Numbered from the stretch's first letter, positions 17,056-25,699 are shown. The stretch is 64,000 nt of DNA from Dehalococcoidales bacterium (GCA_030690265.1 JAUYHA010000077.1:22794-86793); one strand, 5' to 3'. Program-made: numbers and translations. The notes: generated from the letters alone by a model not told the origin.

Positions 17056-17535
17056 TCAAGCTAATGCTGTCGCGCATCCCGGTGCCCTTACCATTAGAAC
17101 AGGCACACAGGTACTTCTGAATACTTTGTCAGCGATACTCCCATAAGCCCATCGGCTCGGACCGGAACGCCCGTGGCTTGCCATGATGATAAGGTCAATC
17201 CCATTCGTTGACGCGTATTCTACAATCTCGGTAGCCGGGTCACCCAAAGTAGCCTCTAATCTTATGTTATTAAGTCCCGAATCTTTCAATCGCTTCTCTG
17301 CATCCTTAAGGTAGAGACTACACTGCTGTTGTGAAGAAGATGTAAGTTCCTCTACGTGTTCTTCCCAACTCGTCGGCGTATTTTCTGGATAGTCTGAAAG
17401 TATGCTCGGTGCTTCACAAACTCGAAAAAGGATAACCTCCTTTACCCCACAATCTCCGGCAATTTTCTCAATGTGAGGGAAAACGCACTCAGCCAGCTTT
17501 GAACCATCCAGCGGAACAAGTATCTTGTCATACAT
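17056..17535 (-). CDS. Universal stress protein, UspA family
   Basis: 159 residues, one Usp domain. MYDKILVPLDGSKLAE begins the fold and the ATP-binding signature near the C-terminus is complete (ASHGRSGPSRWAYGSIADKV), so it is probably of the nucleotide-binding type. Such proteins modulate survival under stress; no specific role is evident. Start ATG with GGAG eleven bases upstream, and a promoter a further 25 bases up. Confidence 0.93.
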   Translation of the reverse strand: MYDKILVPLDGSKLAECVFPHIEKIAGDCGVKEVILFRVCEAPSILSDYPENTPTSWEEHVEELTSSSQQQCSLYLKDAEKRLKDSGLNNIRLEATLGDPATEIVEYASTNGIDLIIMASHGRSGPSRWAYGSIADKVFRSTCVPVLMVRAPGCATALA

Positions 17536-17568
17536 TTCTTAATCTCCTTAGGCGGGCGTTTTGTGGCT

Positions 17569-17597
17569 ATTATAGCACGTATCTTAGAATAGATAAA
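17569..17597 (-). promoter_or_regulatory. Candidate promoter for the uspA gene
   Basis: Minus strand TTTATC (17597-17592), 17-base spacer, TATAAT (17574-17569) preceded by TGC, an extended -10 element. Confidence 0.5.
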
Positions 17598-17715
17598 AAG
17601 TTGGAATTGATGAAGATGCTCTTTGGTTCTTTCGACAATGGGAAACGGGATAACATAGAAATTCCCTTTTCATATTGCTCAGGTCGCCTCGGATTTTAAT
17701 AAGCGGTCGCCCGCT

Positions 17716-17744
17716 TTGACGGGGCTATGCCAAGCAAGTATAAT
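17716..17744 (+). promoter_or_regulatory. Promoter for tRNA-Ser(CGA)
   Basis: TTGACG (17716-17721) and TATAAT (17739-17744) with the ideal 17-base spacer, ending 22 bases before the tRNA. A small hairpin AAGCGG-TCGC-CCGCTT (17701-17716) touches the -35 box. Confidence 0.7.
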
Positions 17745-17766
17745 GACCATAGCAAAACAAGCATTT

Positions 17767-17854
17767 GGAGAGGTGTCCGAGTGGTTGATGGTGCCGCTCT
17801 CGAAAAGCGGTCTCCGTGTATAACGGAGCGTGGGTTCGAATCCCACCCTCTCCG
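17767..17854 (+). tRNA. tRNA-Ser, anticodon CGA
   Basis: 88 bases, class II. The acceptor stem GGAGAGG pairs with CCTCTCC, with discriminator G. The anticodon stem CCGCT/AGCGG encloses CTCGAAA, giving CGA. The long variable arm CTCCG/CGGAG and the T-arm GGGTTCGAATCCC are complete. The 3' CCA is not encoded. Confidence 0.95.
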
Positions 17855-17951
17855 TTTACCCTTCAGGGAGAATCCTTCAGAGCGAGTCTTCGGGACGAGC
17901 CCTTCTGGGTGAACCCTGAGCGATTTATCCTGAGTCTGCCGAAGGAATGAA
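17855..17951. repeat. R-B repeat forming the leader of a GIY-YIG gene
   Basis: CCCTTCAGGGAGAATCC, GGGTGAACCCTGAGCG and CTGCCGAAGGAATGAAATGA blocks fill the gap after the tRNA. The repeat contributes both the AAGGA ribosome site and the ATG of the following gene. Confidence 0.6.
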
Positions 17952-18239
17952 ATGAGTCGAAGGGCAATAACAGAACAAGAATGGTTTTTCTATATTGGCA
18001 GGTGCCGAGACGATTCCCTGTATTGCGGCATTACAGTTGACTTAGAAGGTCGCCTTAGAGAACATAATAAAGGAATCGGAGCTAAATATACTGCCGTTCG
18101 TAGGCCTGTGACTCTGGTTTATAGCGAAAAGTATGATAGCGCTTCTGAAGCGAGGAAACGAGAGGAGCAAATTAAGGGTTGGTCTAAGATAAAAAAGGAG
18201 AACTTAATTAAGGGTTTTCCTCGACTTCGCTCGGAATAA
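17952..18239 (+). CDS. GIY-YIG domain protein, YhbQ-like
   Basis: 95 residues, a single GIY-YIG nuclease domain: WFFYIGRCRDDSLYCGIT (11-28) is the GIY...YIG core, followed by the catalytic-region Arg in GRLREHN and the metal-binding Glu in ARKREEQIKGWSK. Proteins of this size are cytoplasmic and of poorly known function, related to the nuclease domain of UvrC and SLX1. The first ten residues and the last few (PRLRSE) are read from repeat-like DNA (ATGAGTCGAAGGGC, CTCGACTTCGCTCGG). It is flanked by a tRNA gene and a tRNA fragment. Confidence 0.88.
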   Translation: MSRRAITEQEWFFYIGRCRDDSLYCGITVDLEGRLREHNKGIGAKYTAVRRPVTLVYSEKYDSASEARKREEQIKGWSKIKKENLIKGFPRLRSE

Positions 18240-18240
18240 A

Positions 18241-18290
18241 CGAATCCCACCCTCTCCGCCAGCCTGCGCTAAAGCTTCGGCTGGCAAGCC
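18241..18290 (+). repeat. tRNA-Ser 3'-end fragment plus linker hairpin, copy 1
   Basis: CGAATCCCACCCTCTCCG (18241-18258) is identical to the last 18 bases of both tRNA-Ser genes. It is followed by a linker hairpin GCCAGCC (18258-18264) / GGCTGGC (18279-18285). The same fragment-linker combination recurs at 18596 and at the end of tRNA-Ser(GGA), each time leading into a gene start ATGTGGTATGT. Confidence 0.85.
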
Positions 18291-18299
18291 GGACTTACT

Positions 18300-18539
18300 A
18301 TGTGGTATGTATATATACTGATGAGTGCAATGGATAAGAATCTCTATGTAGGTTCAACAAACGACATTAGCCGTCGTTTGAGTGAACACAACTCTGGGAA
18401 GGTTGATTCTACGAAAAACAGGATGCCATTCAGCTTGGAAGCATATTTTGCTGTTAAAGACCAGCCCAGAGCTATTGAACTTGAACAATATTTAAAGACT
18501 GGGTCGGGGAGGGCTTTCTTGCAAAAACGAATCCTTTAG
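18300..18539 (+). CDS. GIY-YIG domain protein, short type
   Basis: 79 residues. MWYVYILMSAMDKNLYVGST is the GIY-YIG core, RRLSEHNSG holds the conserved Arg, and AIELEQYLKTGSGRAFL holds the conserved Glu with the KTGSGRAF signature of the short single-domain subgroup. It begins ten bases after a tRNA-Ser 3' fragment with linker. The first 11 bases are repeated at 18682 and 19301 in front of no intact gene. The ribosome site is weak. Confidence 0.88.
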   Translation: MWYVYILMSAMDKNLYVGSTNDISRRLSEHNSGKVDSTKNRMPFSLEAYFAVKDQPRAIELEQYLKTGSGRAFLQKRIL

Positions 18540-18595
18540 CCATCGAAGCTCTACCTGCCCGCCGAGCTTTGGCAGGCGGGTCAGAGAGCGTAGTT

Positions 18596-18652
18596 GGCCA
18601 CCCTCTCCGCCAGCCTGCGCTAAAGCTTCGGCTGGCAAGCCAGCAAAAGGAA
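18596..18652 (+). repeat. tRNA-Ser 3'-end fragment plus linker hairpin, copy 2
   Basis: CCACCCTCTCCG matches the tRNA-Ser 3' end, and the linker GCCAGCC...GGCTGGCAAGCCAGC matches copy 1 base for base over its hairpin. It then continues through a stretch shared with the region after tRNA-Ser(GGA). Confidence 0.82.
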
Positions 18653-18681
18653 GATATATGGCTGGACAGGACAGATAAAAT

Positions 18682-18702
18682 ATGTGGTATGTTTATATTT
18701 GA
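18682..18702 (+). pseudogene. Truncated GIY-YIG gene start, copy 2
   Basis: The 21 bases encode MWYVYI and then a TGA. The opening is identical to the intact gene at 18300, so this is the 5' remnant of a second copy behind the second tRNA fragment. Confidence 0.65.
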
Positions 18703-18743
18703 GGAGTTTACAAATAATAAGCTTTTCTGAAAGGAGAATCGGG

Positions 18744-19133
18744 GTGCTGGGAGGCGTATTAAAAAAATTACGTTATCGGGAAGACCTGGGAGGTGTTGTC
18801 TTAAATGCACCGGCAGCCATTGAGAAAGAGCTGGCAGGGGCGGGTTTGGCAACTGCGTTAGAAGGCAGCTCCAGATTTACCGTGTTATTTGTTAGAAACT
18901 AGGGAGACTTTGAAAGTAGAATAGAGACAACGCTGGACAGTATTGAGTATGACAGTATTCTGTGGATTGCCTATCCTAAAAGCTCTTCCCCAATAAAAAC
19001 AGATATTAATCGCGACAGCTTGTGTGACTTGTTGAAGCCTTATGGCTACAGGCCAGTGGCGCAAGTAGCCATTGATAATGACTGGTCAGCGCTCAGGTTC
19101 AGGCCTGAAGGCGCGGTCAAAACCAGGAAGTAA
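18744..19133 (+). pseudogene. DUF3052-like gene interrupted by an in-frame TAG
   Basis: From GTG 18744 (AAGGAG seven bases upstream) one frame continues to TAA 19133, 129 codons, broken only by TAG at 18900-18902 (codon 53). Both sides of the stop read as protein: GGVLKKLRYREDLGGVVLNAP and RFTVLFVRN before it; ILWIAYPKSSSPIKTD, PYGYRPVAQVAI and DWSALRFRPEG after it. The second half has the layout I recall for DUF3052 proteins (IW-x-PK ... DWS-x-x-R). A single A-to-T change of an AAG codon would explain the stop. It may be a recent pseudogene, or the two halves may be made separately. Confidence 0.7.
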
Positions 19134-19141
19134 GTTACTGC

Positions 19142-19311
<170 letters not shown>

Positions 19312-19343
19312 CAAAAAAGGATACCATAAGGAGGTAATATCAA

Positions 19344-19991
19344 ATGGTCCGGGCGAGATTCTCCGAGATTAAAGAAAGCTGGACTATCGGGGTTAAGAAC
19401 ACGGCTCTGGTAGTGATTGACATGCAACGGGCATACGTAGACCAGGGAGCTCCCTTTGAATGCGTTGGGGCTAGAGAGATGGTGCCCGGGATAAATGAAC
19501 TTACCGCCATATGCCGTTCACTCAAAATCCCGGTAATCTTCGTCAAGATGAGCCGCCGTGCTGACTTATCTGACTCAGACTTTATGAAAGATTTGGAGCC
19601 AAAACCTGCGGTTGGCGAAATGGAGGCATACGAAGGGAAAAAGGGTGCTGAATTTTGTCCCGGGTTGAATGTAGATGAGGATGATTATATAGTTACCAAA
19701 ATCCGTTACAGTGCTCTAATCCCGGGTTCGTCCACCTTGGAGCCGTTACTTCGGGGGCTGGGTAGAGATAGCTTCATTATCTGCGGGGTTGCCACAGATG
19801 TGTGTGTTGGAACGACGACTATGGATGGGATGATGCTTGGTTTCAAAGTATTCTTTGTTGGTGATTTAACCGCCTCAATTAGTGAAGAACGCCGTAAGAC
19901 AGCATTGGAGGTATACGACATGCATTTTGCCAAAGTGATAACTTTTAATGAAGTAATGAAGGAGCTAGCACAACTCAAAGCCGGGCGATAG
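19344..19991 (+). CDS. Isochorismatase-family cysteine hydrolase
   Basis: 215 residues. The catalytic triad of the family is in place: D26 (LVVIDMQ), K119 (VTKIRYSA) and C154 (GVATDVCVGTT). Members hydrolyse amides such as nicotinamide, ureidoacrylate or carbamoylsarcosine; the substrate is not evident from the sequence or its neighbours. AAGGAGG precedes the ATG. The gene starts shortly after the truncated GIY-YIG remnant and is followed by another copy of the linker repeat. Confidence 0.9.
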   Translation: MVRARFSEIKESWTIGVKNTALVVIDMQRAYVDQGAPFECVGAREMVPGINELTAICRSLKIPVIFVKMSRRADLSDSDFMKDLEPKPAVGEMEAYEGKKGAEFCPGLNVDEDDYIVTKIRYSALIPGSSTLEPLLRGLGRDSFIICGVATDVCVGTTTMDGMMLGFKVFFVGDLTASISEERRKTALEVYDMHFAKVITFNEVMKELAQLKAGR

Positions 19992-19999
19992 GCTGTTTT

Positions 20000-20024
20000 G
20001 GCTACGGCTGACAAGCCAGCAAAA
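20000..20024 (+). repeat. Linker repeat copy between hydrolase and MFS gene
   Basis: GGCTACGGCTGACAAGCCAG followed by CAAAAG, the same small palindrome as after tRNA-Ser(GGA), without a tRNA fragment. Confidence 0.6.
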
Positions 20025-20117
20025 GGGAGGCTACGGCTGTAGATGGAATACATTTGAATAGTCGAAAGGAACACCGCTATTAGACTATCCCGTTTTGGTT
20101 CATTTTTCCTGGGGTTA

Positions 20118-21272
20118 GTGCCTCTCTTTGTGCTGGCACACTTCGGTCATCATCTCATTGCTGCACTGCTGCAGCCGCTTTTACCCTTTATCCGTGATGA
20201 TTTTGCCCTCGGTTACGCTCAGGCAGGCTGGGTAGTGTCAGCCTTCACTCTGGCTTACGGCTTCTCCCAGCTGCCGGCGGGGTGGCTGGCAGACCGTATC
20301 GGCTCCCGCATACTGATTACCTTAGGCATTTCAGGCGTGGCGGCATGTGGATTCCTGGTTGGTCTTTCACCAAGCTACACGGTAATGGTTATTTTCCTGG
20401 TAGTGATGGGAGTCATTGGTGGAGGCTATCATCCGGCTGCCTCACCTCTGGTCTCGGCATCAGTTGAGGAGCAAAACCGTGGTCGAGCACTGGGGCTTCA
20501 CCAGATAGGGGGCACCGCCAGTTTTTTCCTGACGCCGCTAATTGCCGTCGGTATTGCCAGCGCCCTGGGGGGTTGGCGCGGCTCCTTCACCGCACTGTCT
20601 GTGCTCATATTCATATTCGGCATTATATTATTTGTCCTTCTGGGCAAACGGGGCTATACCAGACAGAATAAAGAGCAAAAACCAGAGAGTCATGCTGAGA
20701 CAGCCCCAACCCGGAGCTATTTACGCCGTCTGATACCCTTCATTATTCTGGGTACGACTGTCCAGATTTCGGTTTTCTCAACGATTTCATTCATTCCCCT
20801 GTTTGCCGTTGACCACCTTGGAGTTGGTGAGGAAGCAGGAGCCGCTTTGCTGTCTTTGTTTCATTCCTCCGGTTTATGGGCAGGTCCTCTGGGTGGATAC
20901 CTTTCCGACCGGGTAGGCAAGGTTCCGGTGATGCTTTTTGTCAGCATTATAAGTGGCCCTGCCATCTACCTGTTGAGCCTGGTGAGTTTTGGCTGGAGTA
21001 TCTCTCTGGTTCTGGTTGTCCTCGGCATCTGTCAGTATGCGGCTATGCCGGTGAGCGAGGCTTATGTTATTACTCATGTCCCGGAACGCAAGCGTTCGAC
21101 AGCGCTTGGCATCTATTATTTCGTCAGTAGAGGGGGGCCCGGCCTGCTTATGCCGGCAATAGGCTATCTTTTTGACCGGTTTGACTTCGGCACCAGCTTT
21201 ACTGTGGTAGGGGTTACTGCCCTGGCAGTGAACCTTGCCTGCTCCCTGTTTTTGTGGGGAAGTCGGGACTGA
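20118..21272 (+). CDS. MFS transporter
   Basis: 384 residues from GTG 20118, twelve hydrophobic segments. LPAGWLADRIGSRILI is the loop 2-3 signature and GPLGGYLSDRVGKVPVM its second-half counterpart. Fosmidomycin-resistance-like and other small-molecule exporters share this arrangement; the substrate is unknown. The frame stays open upstream and reads IRLSRFGSFFLGL, which looks like genuine MFS N-terminal sequence. No ATG, GTG or TTG occurs there, but ATT at 20079 has AAAGGA eight bases upstream, so the true start may be that rare codon. The region sits between two linker repeats. Confidence 0.88.
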   Translation: MPLFVLAHFGHHLIAALLQPLLPFIRDDFALGYAQAGWVVSAFTLAYGFSQLPAGWLADRIGSRILITLGISGVAACGFLVGLSPSYTVMVIFLVVMGVIGGGYHPAASPLVSASVEEQNRGRALGLHQIGGTASFFLTPLIAVGIASALGGWRGSFTALSVLIFIFGIILFVLLGKRGYTRQNKEQKPESHAETAPTRSYLRRLIPFIILGTTVQISVFSTISFIPLFAVDHLGVGEEAGAALLSLFHSSGLWAGPLGGYLSDRVGKVPVMLFVSIISGPAIYLLSLVSFGWSISLVLVVLGICQYAAMPVSEAYVITHVPERKRSTALGIYYFVSRGGPGLLMPAIGYLFDRFDFGTSFTVVGVTALAVNLACSLFLWGSRD

Positions 21273-21285
21273 CCGTTTCTCAAGT

Positions 21286-21309
21286 AGCTTAGGCTGACAA
21301 GCCAGCGGG
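21286..21309 (+). repeat. Linker repeat copy before the cysteine-cluster gene
   Basis: AGCTTAGGCTGACAAGCCAG and CGGGG, the fifth copy of the linker palindrome in 3 kb. Confidence 0.5.
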
Positions 21310-21317
21310 GAAAAAAG

Positions 21318-21710
21318 ATGGGCACTAAACTCAGGAGGAGACCCAGGTGCTGTATGTGTGGCGAGTGCTGCCGGGCGCCCGTTGTCTTAATTACCAAGCC
21401 CGCAGACTACCGGCGGTGGATACGGCAGGAAAGGTGGGATATCCTCCGCTATGCTTCGGAGCCTCCCCTGCGAGGTTATGGCGACCTGTGGATAGCCATA
21501 AAAGACGATGAAGGGACCGGATATTGCCCGTTTATTGAGAAAATCAGTCCTGACAAATATATCTGCACAATCCATGATACTAAACCGAAAGTGTGCAAAG
21601 AGTTCCGCTGTGAATGGGCTTACGGGGCTGGCAAAAAGGGAGTCCCTTTCAAGACCGAACGAGGTTGGACTGACCGGGCTAAACGGCTGGGCTACGGACC
21701 GAGAGAGTGA
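21318..21710 (+). CDS. YkgJ-family cysteine cluster protein
   Basis: 130 residues. The N-terminal RCCMCGECCR gives C11, C12, C14, C17 and C18, and CPFIE, YICTIHDTKPKVCKEFRC complete the CxxCxxCC...C pattern of the YkgJ/CxxCxxCC family, thought to bind zinc or an iron-sulfur cluster. Function unknown. ATG with GGGGAAAAAAG upstream. Confidence 0.88.
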   Translation: MGTKLRRRPRCCMCGECCRAPVVLITKPADYRRWIRQERWDILRYASEPPLRGYGDLWIAIKDDEGTGYCPFIEKISPDKYICTIHDTKPKVCKEFRCEWAYGAGKKGVPFKTERGWTDRAKRLGYGPRE

Positions 21711-22009
21711 AGTTGACAGGGGTATGGCTCCAATTTTTCTTTGCTCCGGGAAAGTATATTTTGCAAACAAAAAGAGCAGACCTTCTATTTGAAGCCCTGC
21801 CCACATTTCGTTCCACTTTCTCTCCCTATCGGCTGTCACCGCCGGATGGGTGCCTCTTTTTCGCAATTACGAGGCCATAATCCTGGAGAGCCTGGGAACC
21901 TTCACATTATATTTATCTATTACGGGTTCTTTTCCCTCCTTATCTTCTTTATCATTGTATTTAATCACACTGTCTTTAGCAGGTCTGTAACTTTTGTCAC
22001 TCAATTCAA
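21711..22009. other. Gap without a recognisable gene
   Basis: About 300 bases between the cysteine-cluster gene and an R-A repeat. The open frames here are antisense or low-complexity and show no conserved motif. I see nothing further. Confidence 0.5.
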
Positions 22010-22180
22010 TGTCATTGCGAGGGACACAGTCCGAAACAATCTATATGAATAATCTATAGAGATTGCCACGTCGTCCTTCCCAGGAAGGACTCCTCGCAAT
22101 GACATACGACCCCCTGTACTGTCATTGCGACCGACCTGCCTGGCAAGGCTTCAGGCGGGAGCGTGGCAATCTATAAAGAT
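22010..22180. repeat. Two adjacent R-A palindromes
   Basis: Copy one runs from TGTCATTGCGAGGGAC to TCCTCGCAATGACA (22010-22104) with GATTGCCACGTCG inside. A second, partial copy starts TGTCATTGCGACC at 22120 and ends in GCGTGGCAATCTATAAAGAT. Confidence 0.85.
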
Positions 22181-22181
22181 T

Positions 22182-22364
22182 TTAGCCCTGCTCCCCTGCC
22201 TTTTCTACCGGCACGGAGTGAGCTATGATTTCAATGTTACAGGTTCCGCCGTGGGCTTCGCACCATGCCTGGCACTTCTCCGCCCATTCCTTTTCCGGAT
22301 AGGCAGCACCACAGGCTTCGCACAAATAGAGTGTTTTATCCTCTTGAATTAATTGTTTGACCAC
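22182..22364 (-). CDS. Small cysteine-rich zinc-finger-like protein
   Basis: 60 residues with LYLCEACGAAYPEKEWAEKC and WCEAHGGTC: cysteines at 15, 18, 31, 35 and 42 plus H38, a spacing that suggests a zinc site. I have seen similar short proteins in archaea and anaerobes but cannot name a function. The GTG at 22364 is preceded closely by AAGAG. It is divergent from dprA. Confidence 0.7.
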   Translation of the reverse strand: MVKQLIQEDKTLYLCEACGAAYPEKEWAEKCQAWCEAHGGTCNIEIIAHSVPVEKAGEQG

Positions 22365-22460
22365 CTCTTATCTTAACCTCTAATTTATTATATTTATTAT
22401 ACCATTTCACAGCAAGCTAAATTGTCATCAAATTATCTCTATGCTAGAATTGCTCTGGAA

Positions 22461-23582
22461 ATGAGCAGGGAAGAGATTAAATACTGGGTGGGGTTTAGCC
22501 TGGTACCGGGTATCGGCCGGGTCAAGTTCGGTCAGCTTGAGAGCTATTTTAAAAGCCTGGAGAATGCCTGGCAGGCGGCTCCTGCCGAGCTAAGGCAGGC
22601 GGGGCTGGATAGCGGGGCGATACGGGCTATTACCTCCTGGCGACCCAAAGTTTCTCTGGAAGCGGAGATGGAGAAGCTGGAGCGCTACGGGGTAAAGGTG
22701 TTTACCTGCCACGATGATGGTTATCCCTCCCGCCTGAAAGAAATCTATGACTATCCGCCGGTGCTTTATGTCAGGGGTTCCCTGCTCCCCGAGGACGAGT
22801 GGTCCCTGGCGGTAGTGGGTACCCGCCGGGCAAGCGTCTACGGCAGACAGGTAACGGAAGAGATTGTCGCTGACCTTGCCCGGAGTAAAATCACCGTTGT
22901 CAGCGGCCTGGCTAAGGGGATTGACTCTGTAGCCCACCGCACTGCCCTGGCAGCCGGGGGCAGGAGCCTGGCCGTGTTTGGCTGCGGGCTGGATATTGTC
23001 TACCCGGCGGAGAATGTCGAGATGGCTCGCCGCATCATGCAGCAGGGAGCTTTGATAAGTGAGTACCCTCTGGGCACCAGGCCGAGAGCGGATAATTTCC
23101 CCCGCCGTAACCGCATCATGAGCGGAATCTGCTTGGGAGTGCTGGTGGTTGAAGCCGGAGAAAGTAGTGGAGCGATGATTACCGCCCACCTGGCACTGGA
23201 GCAAAACAGGGAGGTCTTTGCTATCCCGGGCAGCATTCTTTCGCCGGCCAGCCGGGGGACCAACCAGCTTATCCAGGAAGGAGCCAAGCTGGTCCGTAGC
23301 TATACCGACATTCTGGAGGAGCTGAACCTGACGGCAGTTGCCCAGCAGATAGAAATGAAAGAAATAATACCCCCATCGGATACCGAGTCCTTATTATTAA
23401 AGCAACTGGGTGCCGAGCCGGCTCATATTGATGAGGTCTGCCGCTCCAGCGGTCTACCCATATCAACGGTCTCCAGCACCCTGGCGATGATGGAGCTTAA
23501 GGGCATGGTCAGGCAGGTGGGAGCAATGAATTATATCCTGGCTAGAGAAACCAGGGAGGAATACGGGGTTAAAGCAGAATAA
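22461..23582 (+). CDS. dprA: DNA processing protein DprA
   Basis: 373 residues. It has the N-terminal helical opening (EEIKYWVGFSLVPGIGRVKF), the Rossmann core (SLAVVGTRRAS, VVSGLAKGIDSVAHRTAL, EYPLGTRPRADNFPRRNRI), and a C-terminal winged-helix DML1-like domain. DprA loads RecA onto incoming single strands during transformation. Upstream codons (TTG 22422) extend the frame, but ATG 22461 begins where the family does. The stop overlaps the topA ATG (TAATG). Confidence 0.94.
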   Translation: MSREEIKYWVGFSLVPGIGRVKFGQLESYFKSLENAWQAAPAELRQAGLDSGAIRAITSWRPKVSLEAEMEKLERYGVKVFTCHDDGYPSRLKEIYDYPPVLYVRGSLLPEDEWSLAVVGTRRASVYGRQVTEEIVADLARSKITVVSGLAKGIDSVAHRTALAAGGRSLAVFGCGLDIVYPAENVEMARRIMQQGALISEYPLGTRPRADNFPRRNRIMSGICLGVLVVEAGESSGAMITAHLALEQNREVFAIPGSILSPASRGTNQLIQEGAKLVRSYTDILEELNLTAVAQQIEMKEIIPPSDTESLLLKQLGAEPAHIDEVCRSSGLPISTVSSTLAMMELKGMVRQVGAMNYILARETREEYGVKAE

Positions 23583-25699
23583 TGGCTAAGAAAACAAATC
23601 TGGTTATTGTGGAATCGCCGGCTAAGGCAAGGACACTGGGCAGAATTCTGGGCAGTGATTACAGCCTGAAAGCATCTCTGGGTCATATCAGAGACTTGCC
23701 CAAGAGCAAGCTGGGGGTCGATGTCGAAAACAACTTCACCCCGGCCTATGTCGTGCCCAGGGCGAAGAGCAAGATTGTCCGTGAGCTTAGAGAAGCCGCC
23801 AGAACGGCTTCTACCGTCTATCTGGCTACCGACCCCGACCGTGAGGGAGAAGCCATCTCCTGGCACCTGGTCGAGGTGATGAAATCAAACAAGACACCTT
23901 ACCGGCGGGTGGTCTTCCACGAGATAACTGAAGAGGCAATCAAAAATGCCTTCCAGCATTCCCGCTCCATAGATATGCAGCTGGTCAATGCCCAGCAGGC
24001 AAGGCGGGTTCTGGACAGACTGGTCGGCTACAAGCTCAGCCCGCTGCTCTGGAAAAAGGTCAGAGGAGGGCTTTCAGCAGGCAGGGTGCAGTCGGTGGCA
24101 CTGAAGATTATTGTCGACCGTGAGCGAGAAATTGGGCAGTTCGTGCCGAAAGAGTACTGGACTATTGAAGCCGAGCTGACTAAAAAAGCCAAAGAAGCAG
24201 GCTTCCGTGCCCTGCTGGTTGGCCTGGTGAACGGCGATAAGATGGAGATTAATAACCAGGCGGAAGCCGGCAGGATTGAAAAGGAGCTGGAGAGAGGGGA
24301 TTACCGGGTTATCAAGGTGACGACTAAAAAGGTGACCCGCCAGCCGGCGCCGCCCTTTACCACCAGCACCCTGCAGCAGGAAGCCTGGCGCCGGCTCCGC
24401 TTTTCGGCCGCTCAGACGATGGCTATTGCCCAGCAGCTTTACGAGGGTTTGCCTGTGGGCAATGAGGGAAGTGTCGGGCTTATTACCTATATGCGGACCG
24501 ACTCCACCCGCGTGGCTCGTTCTGCCATCGTTGAAGCCAGGGAATATATCGAGGCTAAATACGGGGCTGAGTTTCTTCCTCCCCACGCCCGTTCTTTTAT
24601 CAAAGTGGCTAAAGGAGCCCAGGAGGCACACGAAGCGATTCGCCCCACCAGAATTCAACGGGAGCCAGCCCGGATTAAGCAATACTTAAATAATAACCAG
24701 TTCCGGCTCTACGAGCTTATCTGGAAGCGGATGGTAGCCAGCCAGATGGCGGCCGCCATATTTGATAACACCACTGTTGATATTGAAGCCAGGTGTCTCA
24801 TTACTCACTATCTTTTTAGAGCTTCCAGCTCGGTCAACCGCTTTCCAGGCTTTATCGTTCTCTATACCGAGCAGAAGGACGATGGCGAGGAAGAGGAAAA
24901 GCAGTCCCCCCTCCCCCGCCTGGAAAAGGGGGATAAGCTGAACCTGCTGGGACTTTTCCCGGAGCAGCATTTTACCCAGCCCCCGCCCCGCTTCACCGAA
25001 GCCACCCTGATTAAGATGCTGGAGCAGTGGGGTATCGGGCGTCCCAGCACCTATGCCCCCATCCTCTCCACCATTCAGGAGCGGGAATATGTTGCCAGAG
25101 CCAACGGCAGTCTTAAGCCTACGGAACTGGGTTTTATCGTTAATGACCTGGTCAACCAGTATTTCCCCGAGATTGTCGATATCAAGTTCACCGCCCGTAT
25201 GGAAGACGAGCTGGATGAAATAGCCAATGCAAAAAGAGACTGGGTGGGCGTTGTGCAGGACTTTTACACTTCCTTTGAGAAGGACTTAGCCAGGGCTACT
25301 CAGCTTATGGAGAGGGTGAAAATACCCGATGAAGTAACCGACGAAACCTGCCCTGAAGGCCATCCCCTGGTGGTCAAGACCGGGCGGTTCGGCAAGTTCC
25401 TTGCCTGCAGCAAGTACCCGGAGCACAAGTATACCCGCTCCTTTCAGATTAAGACGGGCGTCAAGTGCCCCGAGTGCGGCGGCGATTTAATCCAGAGAGT
25501 AAATAAAAAGAAACGCACCTTCTACGGCTGCAGCAACTACCCGAAGTGCACCTTCGCCACCAACTTCAAGCCCCTCCCTCAGCCCTGCCCCGAATGCGGC
25601 GGCTTGATGACCCTCTACCGACAAAACTGGGGCAGATGTATTAAATGCGGGCAGAGGGAGAAGGTTAAAGAGGCAGAGACAAGCGTGAGTAAAAGATAG
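23582..25699 (+). CDS. topA: DNA topoisomerase I
   Basis: 705 residues. TOPRIM motifs IVESPAKARTLG and ATDPDREGEAIS, the nucleophile Y303 in LITYMRTDSTR, and three C-terminal zinc-ribbon modules (CPEGHPL...CSKYPEH, CPECGGDL...CSNYPKC, CPECGG...CIKCGQ) make a complete type IA enzyme that relaxes negative supercoils. Translationally coupled to dprA. Residues about 432-446 (DDGEEEEKQSPLPRLEKGD) form a charged loop that looks like an insertion relative to relatives. Confidence 0.96.
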   Translation: MAKKTNLVIVESPAKARTLGRILGSDYSLKASLGHIRDLPKSKLGVDVENNFTPAYVVPRAKSKIVRELREAARTASTVYLATDPDREGEAISWHLVEVMKSNKTPYRRVVFHEITEEAIKNAFQHSRSIDMQLVNAQQARRVLDRLVGYKLSPLLWKKVRGGLSAGRVQSVALKIIVDREREIGQFVPKEYWTIEAELTKKAKEAGFRALLVGLVNGDKMEINNQAEAGRIEKELERGDYRVIKVTTKKVTRQPAPPFTTSTLQQEAWRRLRFSAAQTMAIAQQLYEGLPVGNEGSVGLITYMRTDSTRVARSAIVEAREYIEAKYGAEFLPPHARSFIKVAKGAQEAHEAIRPTRIQREPARIKQYLNNNQFRLYELIWKRMVASQMAAAIFDNTTVDIEARCLITHYLFRASSSVNRFPGFIVLYTEQKDDGEEEEKQSPLPRLEKGDKLNLLGLFPEQHFTQPPPRFTEATLIKMLEQWGIGRPSTYAPILSTIQEREYVARANGSLKPTELGFIVNDLVNQYFPEIVDIKFTARMEDELDEIANAKRDWVGVVQDFYTSFEKDLARATQLMERVKIPDEVTDETCPEGHPLVVKTGRFGKFLACSKYPEHKYTRSFQIKTGVKCPECGGDLIQRVNKKKRTFYGCSNYPKCTFATNFKPLPQPCPECGGLMTLYRQNWGRCIKCGQREKVKEAETSVSKR

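Noticed and set aside
18900..18902. Pyrrolysine at the in-frame TAG
   Set aside because: No methylamine methyltransferase context or pyl genes in view; mutation is the simpler reading.
21741..22052. 103-residue open frame in the gap after the cysteine-cluster gene
   Set aside because: No start signal or recognisable protein features, and its end runs into an R-A repeat.
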